Shown one piece after another: positions 6,328 to 10,170 of a DNA stretch of 10,170 nucleotides; position 1 is the stretch's first letter, and each line of letters begins with the position of its first letter. This DNA comes from DATFGK01 sp046712825 (GTDB lineage Bacteria > Actinomycetota > AC-67), in assembly GCA_046712825.1 (NCBI GenBank), contig JBKKCR010000156.1:1-10170 (forward strand), in the 5' to 3' direction. The notes below the pieces were generated by a model. The model was not told the DNA's origin, did no database searches, and saw only the letters and a program-made list of their open reading frames with translations. Position numbers and translations under genes: made by a program.

Positions 6328-7038
6328 TTACGTCTCTCCGAGATACGCCTTCCGAACGTTATCGTTGCCGAGCAGTGCACGGGCTTCGTCGTGGAGCACG
6401 ATCTCTCCGGTCTCTATGACGTAGCCGCGGTGGGCGGTCTGCAGGGCCATGTGCGCATTCTGCTCGATGAGCAGGATCGGCGTCCCCTGCGCGTTGATCT
6501 CGCGGATGATGTCGAAGATCCGCTGGACGAGCATCGGGGCGAGGCCCATCGACGGCTCATCGAGGAGCAACAGCTTCGGCCGCGACATCAGCGCCCGCCC
6601 GATGGCGAGCATCTGCTGCTCCCCGCCCGACAGCGTGCCGCCCGCCTGCGTCAAGCGCTCCTCGAGCACCGGGAACAGCTGCATGACCCGCGCGAACTCG
6701 CCGGAGGTATCGTCGCGACCGCGCGCGTACGCGCCCATCTCGAGGTTCTCTTTGACGGACATCTGCGGGAAGATCCGCCGGCCCTCCGGCGACTGGCAGA
6801 TGCCTCGCTCGACGATCTCGTGCGGCGCTAGCGTGTCGATGCGCTCGCCGGCGAAGTGGATCGCCCCCTTGGACGGCCTGCGCACGCCGGAGATCGTCTT
6901 CAGCGTGGTGGTCTTGCCGGCGCCGTTGCCTCCTATGAGCGTGACGATCTCCCCGTCCTCGACCGTGAGCGAGATCCCCTTCACGGCCTCGATGTTGCCG
7001 TAGTAGACGTGGACGTCGTCGAGCTCGAGGAACGCCAC
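6328..7038 (-). CDS. livF: Branched-chain amino acid ABC transporter ATP-binding protein LivF
   Basis: One of the two ATPases that drive a HAAT (Liv-type) importer. Motifs from the chosen start: Walker A GGNGAGKT (36-43), Q-loop with Q82 in CQSPEGRRIFPQMSV, signature LSGGE (136-140), Walker B LLLLDEPSMGLAP (157-169) and LLIEQNAHMAL, where Q193 replaces the usual switch histidine, as is typical of LivF. The PEGRRIFPQMSVKENL block is a LivF hallmark. The frame is open to a GTG at 7068, but the GTG at 7038 is preferred: GGTGGAG sits 6 bases upstream, it lies one base after the livG stop, and it gives 236 aa, matching the family's usual length of about 235. GTG codons at 7050 and 7056 are alternatives. 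It ends in TAA 27 bases before the PAAT binding protein. Confidence 0.94.
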   Translation of the reverse strand: MAFLELDDVHVYYGNIEAVKGISLTVEDGEIVTLIGGNGAGKTTTLKTISGVRRPSKGAIHFAGERIDTLAPHEIVERGICQSPEGRRIFPQMSVKENLEMGAYARGRDDTSGEFARVMQLFPVLEERLTQAGGTLSGGEQQMLAIGRALMSRPKLLLLDEPSMGLAPMLVQRIFDIIREINAQGTPILLIEQNAHMALQTAHRGYVIETGEIVLHDEARALLGNDNVRKAYLGET

Positions 7039-7039
7039 G

Positions 7040-7822
7040 TCAGGCTCCACCCTCACCGGCGACGGCACCCACGCCGAGGTACGCCTCGATGACTTTGGGA
7101 TTCCTCTGGACGACCTCCGGCTTTCCTTCGGCGATCTTCTGACCGAAGTCCAGCACCGCGACTTCCTGGCAGATCCCCATCACGACCTTCATGTCGTGCT
7201 CGATCAGGAGGATGGTGATCCCGGAGTCGAGGATCTGGCGGATGAGCCGCATCAGAGACGCCTTCTCGTTGGGATTCATCCCTGCGGCCGGCTCGTCGAG
7301 GAAGAGGAGCTTCGGCTGGGTGCCCAGGGCTCGCGCGATCTCGACCCGGCGCTGGTCCCCGTAGGACAGGTTCTTCGCGAGCTCGTTCGCCAGGTGTCCG
7401 ATGCCGACCGACTTGAGCAGGTCGTGCGCCTGCCCCGGCGTTTCGTGATCCTCCCGGCGGGCACGCCCCACGCGGATGATCGCGCCGAGGACGCTGATGT
7501 GGTGACGGGCGTCGACGCCGACCATCACGTTCTCGAGCGCCGTCATGTTGGCGAAAAGGCGGATGTTCTGGAACGTTCGCGCGATGCCGAGCTGCGTCAC
7601 CTGATGAGGCTTCCGTCCCACCGTCGAGACCCCGTCGAACACGACCGATCCCTCGGTCGGCCCATAGACACCGGTCACCACGTTGAAGAACGTCGTCTTC
7701 CCGGCGCCGTTCGGGCCGATGAGCCCTTTGATCTGGCCCTCCTCGACGGACAGGTTGACGTCGCGCAAGGCCTGCAGGCCGCCGAAGGTCTTGGTCAGGC
7801 CGTTCACCTCTAGGAGCGCCAT
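7040..7822 (-). CDS. livG: Branched-chain amino acid ABC transporter ATP-binding protein LivG
   Basis: Second ATPase of the Liv-type importer, 260 aa, the usual length. Motifs: Walker A GPNGAGKT (36-43), Q-loop Q85 in ARTFQNIRLFANMT, the modified signature LSYGDQ (152-157) that distinguishes LivG from LivF, Walker B LLFLDEPAAGMNP (172-184), and switch histidine H209 in LIEHDMKVVMG. The ATG at 7822 shares one base with the livM stop (TGATG) and has AGGAGG 7 bases upstream (7835-7830). The open frame extends far further upstream, but only as an out-of-frame shadow of livM. The 3' end, coding for GEGGA, also supplies the ribosome binding site of livF. LivG and LivF are expected to form a heterodimer. 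Confidence 0.95.
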   Translation of the reverse strand: MALLEVNGLTKTFGGLQALRDVNLSVEEGQIKGLIGPNGAGKTTFFNVVTGVYGPTEGSVVFDGVSTVGRKPHQVTQLGIARTFQNIRLFANMTALENVMVGVDARHHISVLGAIIRVGRARREDHETPGQAHDLLKSVGIGHLANELAKNLSYGDQRRVEIARALGTQPKLLFLDEPAAGMNPNEKASLMRLIRQILDSGITILLIEHDMKVVMGICQEVAVLDFGQKIAEGKPEVVQRNPKVIEAYLGVGAVAGEGGA

Positions 7823-9021
7823 CAGCGCTCCTCCTGGCCCGAGATCGGCTCGCGGATCACGTCTGCCGGCGGCGCTTCGCCGGGCATCGCCGTGACGCCG
7901 GCCTCCATGAGTTCTCCCTTGAGCTCCGCGGCGCGCCGGCGGCTCGGGATGACCCCCTGCGGCCGGAAGATCATCATCACCACGAGGACGGCTCCGAAGA
8001 TCAGGTACCGTGCATCCTGAACCTGGTCCGGCAACGACCGCAGAACTTCGGGGATCATCTGGATGATCGCGGCGCCGACCAACGCGCCCGCGATGCTCCC
8101 CAGCCCGCCGAGCACCACGCCGGCGAGGATCGTGATCGACGTGATGAACAGGAACGACTCCGGCGAGATGAACCCGACGCGCGACGCGTAGATCACGCCG
8201 GCGAAGCCCGACGTCGAAGCACCGATCGCGAAGGCCCACAGCTTGTACTTGAGCGTGGGGACGCCCATCGCCTCCGCGGCGACCTCATCCTCACGGATCG
8301 CCGCCCAGTACCGGCCGACGCGCGAGTGGTTCAGGCGCCGGATGATCAAGATCATGATGATCAGGAACAGGAACGTTGTCAGGTAGAACGGCGTCGGGTT
8401 GTCGACGGCGAACGTCGTACCCTCGAACGGCACCTTTGGCGGAGGGATCCCGATGATCCCCTTCGCTCCCCGCGTCACGCCCTCGAGATTCTCCGCGACG
8501 ATGCGGACGATCTCCCCGAACCCCAGCGTTACGATCGCGAGGTAGTCGCCCCGTAGCCGGAGCGTCGGCGCACCCAGCAGAGCTCCGGCGAGCAGCGTGA
8601 TAAGAAGCGCGAGCGGCAGGATCTGCCACATGCTCAGATCCCAGGGGATCTGGATCGGTCCCGCGTTCGACAGGATCCCCATCGTGTAGGCACCGATGGC
8701 GAAGAAAGCGACGTAGCCGAGGTCGAGGAGCCCGGCGAAGCCGACCACGACGTTGAGCCCAAGCGAAAGCAGCGCGAAGACGCCGACGAGGAACGCCAGC
8801 TCGACCTGGACCTTGTCGGAGACCAGCGGGATGACTGCCGCGCCGCCAACGATGAACACGGTGAAGGACGTGGGGAACGCCCAACGCTCGTTGCGGTCGT
8901 AGAACCGTCGCACCGGCTCACCGACCTTGCGCTCCACCAACGCCAGGAGGATGATCGCCAGCCCGAATCCGCCGAAGACGAGGCCCGCGCGGGGCCACGC
9001 ACCGAGCCCGAGCGGGGTCAT
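7822..9021 (-). CDS. livM: Branched-chain amino acid ABC transporter permease LivM
   Basis: One of the two channel proteins of the Liv-type importer, 399 aa. Family marks include GFAGLLDLGYVAFFAIGAY (94-112), LRLRGDYLAIVTLGFGEIVR (154-173), the EAA-like cytoplasmic loop YWAAIREDEVAAEAMGV (238-254) and GVVLGGLGSIAGALVGA (301-317) before a final FRPQGV. About nine to ten hydrophobic helices are visible. Two helices at about 12-29 and 50-67 precede the conserved core and make it longer than the shortest family members, as in several LivM proteins. A hydrophilic tail follows from about residue 361. The ATG at 9021 overlaps the livH stop by 4 bases (ATGA). The ribosome binding site is weak, so translation is probably coupled to livH. 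The frame remains open upstream, but there it is only a shadow of livH. Confidence 0.94.
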   Translation of the reverse strand: MTPLGLGAWPRAGLVFGGFGLAIILLALVERKVGEPVRRFYDRNERWAFPTSFTVFIVGGAAVIPLVSDKVQVELAFLVGVFALLSLGLNVVVGFAGLLDLGYVAFFAIGAYTMGILSNAGPIQIPWDLSMWQILPLALLITLLAGALLGAPTLRLRGDYLAIVTLGFGEIVRIVAENLEGVTRGAKGIIGIPPPKVPFEGTTFAVDNPTPFYLTTFLFLIIMILIIRRLNHSRVGRYWAAIREDEVAAEAMGVPTLKYKLWAFAIGASTSGFAGVIYASRVGFISPESFLFITSITILAGVVLGGLGSIAGALVGAAIIQMIPEVLRSLPDQVQDARYLIFGAVLVVMMIFRPQGVIPSRRRAAELKGELMEAGVTAMPGEAPPADVIREPISGQEER

Positions 9022-9953
9022 GCCTTCTGCCCCACTCCCTCGCCCAGGATGCCGGTCGGTCGGAACATGAGCACCCCGACGAGCAGGACGAACGCGATGA
9101 CGTCCTTCCACTCGTTCCCGAAACAGCCTGCGCCGACGCTCTCCATGAGCCCGAGCGTCATCCCGCCGAGCATCGCACCGCGGATGTTCCCGATCCCGCC
9201 GAGCACGGCGGCGGTGAACGCCTTGATACCGGGGAGGAATCCGATGTCGAACCGCATGACGCCGAACTTGAGGCCGTACAGCAGCCCAGCGGCGCCGGCG
9301 AGCATGCCGCCGATGATGAACGTGATGGTGACCATCCTGTTGATGTCCACGCCCATGAGACCGGCGGTCTCGACGTCCTGCGCGACGGCCCGGATCCCTT
9401 TCCCGGTGCGCGTGCGCTGAACGAAACGGTCGAGGCCCACCATCATGATCACCATGGCGACGATCACGACGATGTCGGCCGTCTGGATCGGAACGCGACC
9501 GAGGTTGAACAACGGCGCCGGATCGAGCGACCGCGGGAAGTTCTCGTACTCGCGACCGCGCCACAGGAGCGCGAGGTTGGATAGGAAGAACGACGCGCCG
9601 ATCGCACTGATCAAGTACGAGAGCCGGGACGCTCCCCGCCGCCTGAGCGGCCGGTAGGCCACCCGCTCGAGAACGACGGCAACGCCGGCAGCGGCTGCCA
9701 TCGTCGGGATGAAGGCCACGAAGAACAGGATCGGAGCGACGGTCTGGTCCGCGCCGGCGAAGATGTTGAGGAACACCATCCCCGCCAGGATTCCGCTCAT
9801 GAACACTTCCGAGTGAGCGAAGTTGATGAGCTGGAGCACGCCGTACACGAGCGTGTAGCCGAGGGCGATCAGCGCGTAGATGGCCCCCGTGGAGAGGCCC
9901 CCCACGATGCGGAATTGAAGCTCACTGCCGAGGCAGGTTCCCCAGTCAGGCAT
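9018..9953 (-). CDS. livH: Branched-chain amino acid ABC transporter permease LivH
   Basis: Partner channel protein of LivM, 311 aa, a normal length. The N-terminal core GLSTGAIYALIALGYTLVYG (19-38), continuing with LQLINFAHSEVFM, is the LivH signature. The cytoplasmic EAA-like loop GIRAVAQDVETAGLMGVDIN (186-205) is followed by FIIGGMLAGAAGLLYG, and the end carries GGIGNIRGAMLGGM and a final MFRPTGILGEGVGQK. About eight hydrophobic helices are visible. The ATG at 9953 gives the usual short N-terminus before the first helix. It has no Shine-Dalgarno: the bases upstream are CCTTCCTGACCGTAT, pyrimidine-rich. Translation may depend on coupling or re-initiation, since a possible short frame ends 6 bases before the ATG. 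The gene follows the binding-protein stop by 73 bases, with a strong hairpin in the gap, and overlaps livM by 4 bases. Confidence 0.94.
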   Translation of the reverse strand: MPDWGTCLGSELQFRIVGGLSTGAIYALIALGYTLVYGVLQLINFAHSEVFMSGILAGMVFLNIFAGADQTVAPILFFVAFIPTMAAAAGVAVVLERVAYRPLRRRGASRLSYLISAIGASFFLSNLALLWRGREYENFPRSLDPAPLFNLGRVPIQTADIVVIVAMVIMMVGLDRFVQRTRTGKGIRAVAQDVETAGLMGVDINRMVTITFIIGGMLAGAAGLLYGLKFGVMRFDIGFLPGIKAFTAAVLGGIGNIRGAMLGGMTLGLMESVGAGCFGNEWKDVIAFVLLVGVLMFRPTGILGEGVGQKA

Positions 9954-9973
9954 ATACGGTCAGGAAGGATAAC

Positions 9974-10003
9974 GGAAGGGCCGCCGTTTCCGGCGGCCCT
10001 TCC
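9974..10003 (-). terminator. Strong intercistronic hairpin between Liv binding protein and LivH
   Basis: GGAAGGGCCGCCG (9974-9986) and CGGCGGCCCTTCC (9991-10003) form a perfect 13-bp stem. On the minus-strand transcript the loop is GAAA, a stable GNRA tetraloop closed by G-C. It lies 23 bases after the binding-protein stop and 20 bases before the livH ATG. The bases after it (GTTATCCTTCC) lack a real T-run, so partial termination or protection of the upstream mRNA from 3' decay is more likely than complete stop. The position and the GAAGGGCC core match the hairpin at 5353-5383. Confidence 0.7.
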
Positions 10004-10026
10004 TCGTCCTCAGCGGATTGCTCCTT

Positions 10027-10170
10027 CTAGGACGCGAACTTCGAGATCGGGCCGAGGAGGAGGATCTTCCCCTGCCGGATGCCGTAGATGTTCACGCCTT
10101 TGTCCGTCACCTCATGCAGGGCGGCCTCATCGGTCGTCCAGTTGAAGGTCTTCGTGAGGCCCTTGAAGTC
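10027..10170 (-). CDS. livK: C-terminal end of a branched-chain amino acid ABC transporter substrate-binding protein (partial)
   Basis: The minus-strand frame is open from the window edge to a TAG at 10029-10027 and gives 47 residues, starting DFKGLTKTFNWTTDEA and ending GIRQGKILLLGPISKFAS. Family 6 (Liv/Peripla_BP_6) binding proteins usually end with a fold in which a GLTG-like turn, a strand and an I-x-x-x-GK strand follow each other, and this pattern is seen here. Position directly upstream of livH-M-G-F on the same strand is the classical place for the Liv receptor. The rest of the gene, including its signal peptide and the operon promoter, lies beyond the window. The identity rests largely on context, as the fragment alone is short. 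Confidence 0.75.
   Translation of the reverse strand, partial: DFKGLTKTFNWTTDEAALHEVTDKGVNIYGIRQGKILLLGPISKFAS

Noticed and set aside
5047..6831. A 594-codon open frame on the plus strand across the PAAT permease, binding protein and livF
   Set aside because: It lies antisense to three well-recognised genes, is rich in Arg, Asp, Leu and His as expected for the complement of GC-rich codons, and shows no domain. It is a composition artefact.
7823..8239. Upstream extension of the livG frame
   Set aside because: It is out of frame within livM and Arg-rich. The ATG at 7822 with AGGAGG and TGATG coupling gives the normal LivG length.
9022..9564. Upstream extension of the livM frame
   Set aside because: It is an out-of-frame shadow of livH. 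The ATG at 9021 overlapping the livH stop starts the normal LivM sequence.

Overview
This window is ordinary high-GC bacterial chromosome filled almost end to end with genes for ATP-driven uptake (ABC) systems. The strong GC bias at third codon positions, the frequent GTG starts, the tight TGATG/ATGA gene overlaps and one apparently leaderless gene suggest an actinobacterial-type genome. The sequence alone does not fix the lineage, and there is no rRNA or tRNA gene to help. I see no mobile element, CRISPR array or phage gene.

Layout. (1) Bases 1-2833, plus strand: the end of a ferric-iron-type ABC operon. It holds the last 20 residues of a probable substrate-binding protein, a fused two-domain permease (FbpB type) and an ATPase with a C-terminal TOBE region (FbpC type), joined by 1-base and 4-base overlaps. 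(2) Bases 2844-3317, minus strand: a small GNAT acetyltransferase that converges on fbpC with a 10-base gap. (3) Bases 3318-3539: the only sizeable non-coding stretch. It holds a probable leaderless promoter for the GNAT gene and two inverted-repeat structures that could end or process the transcript arriving from the right. (4) Bases 3540-6300, minus strand: a polar amino acid (PAAT) ABC transporter with lipoprotein binding protein, an unusually long permease, and an ATPase. (5) Bases 6328-10170, minus strand: a branched-chain/hydrophobic amino acid (HAAT, Liv-type) ABC transporter in the order binding protein (C-terminus only), LivH, LivM, LivG, LivF.

Parts 4 and 5 run in one direction. Gaps and overlaps are only a few bases except after each binding-protein gene, where a strong hairpin sits before the first permease gene. 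I read livK-H-M-G-F plus the PAAT set as one probable transcription unit of eight genes. The binding proteins would capture amino acids outside the membrane, the permeases form the channel, and the ATPases drive import. The two hairpins sit at equivalent points and share an 8-base core with its complement. They are likely to raise the dose of binding protein relative to the membrane parts by protecting or partly ending the upstream mRNA.

Most worth a second look: the PAAT permease carries about 120 extra N-terminal residues with three predicted membrane helices ahead of its normal domain; the hairpin pair; the folded-looking element just after the PAAT ATPase stop codon; and the lack of a ribosome binding site before livH. 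No clearly new multi-gene system is visible.
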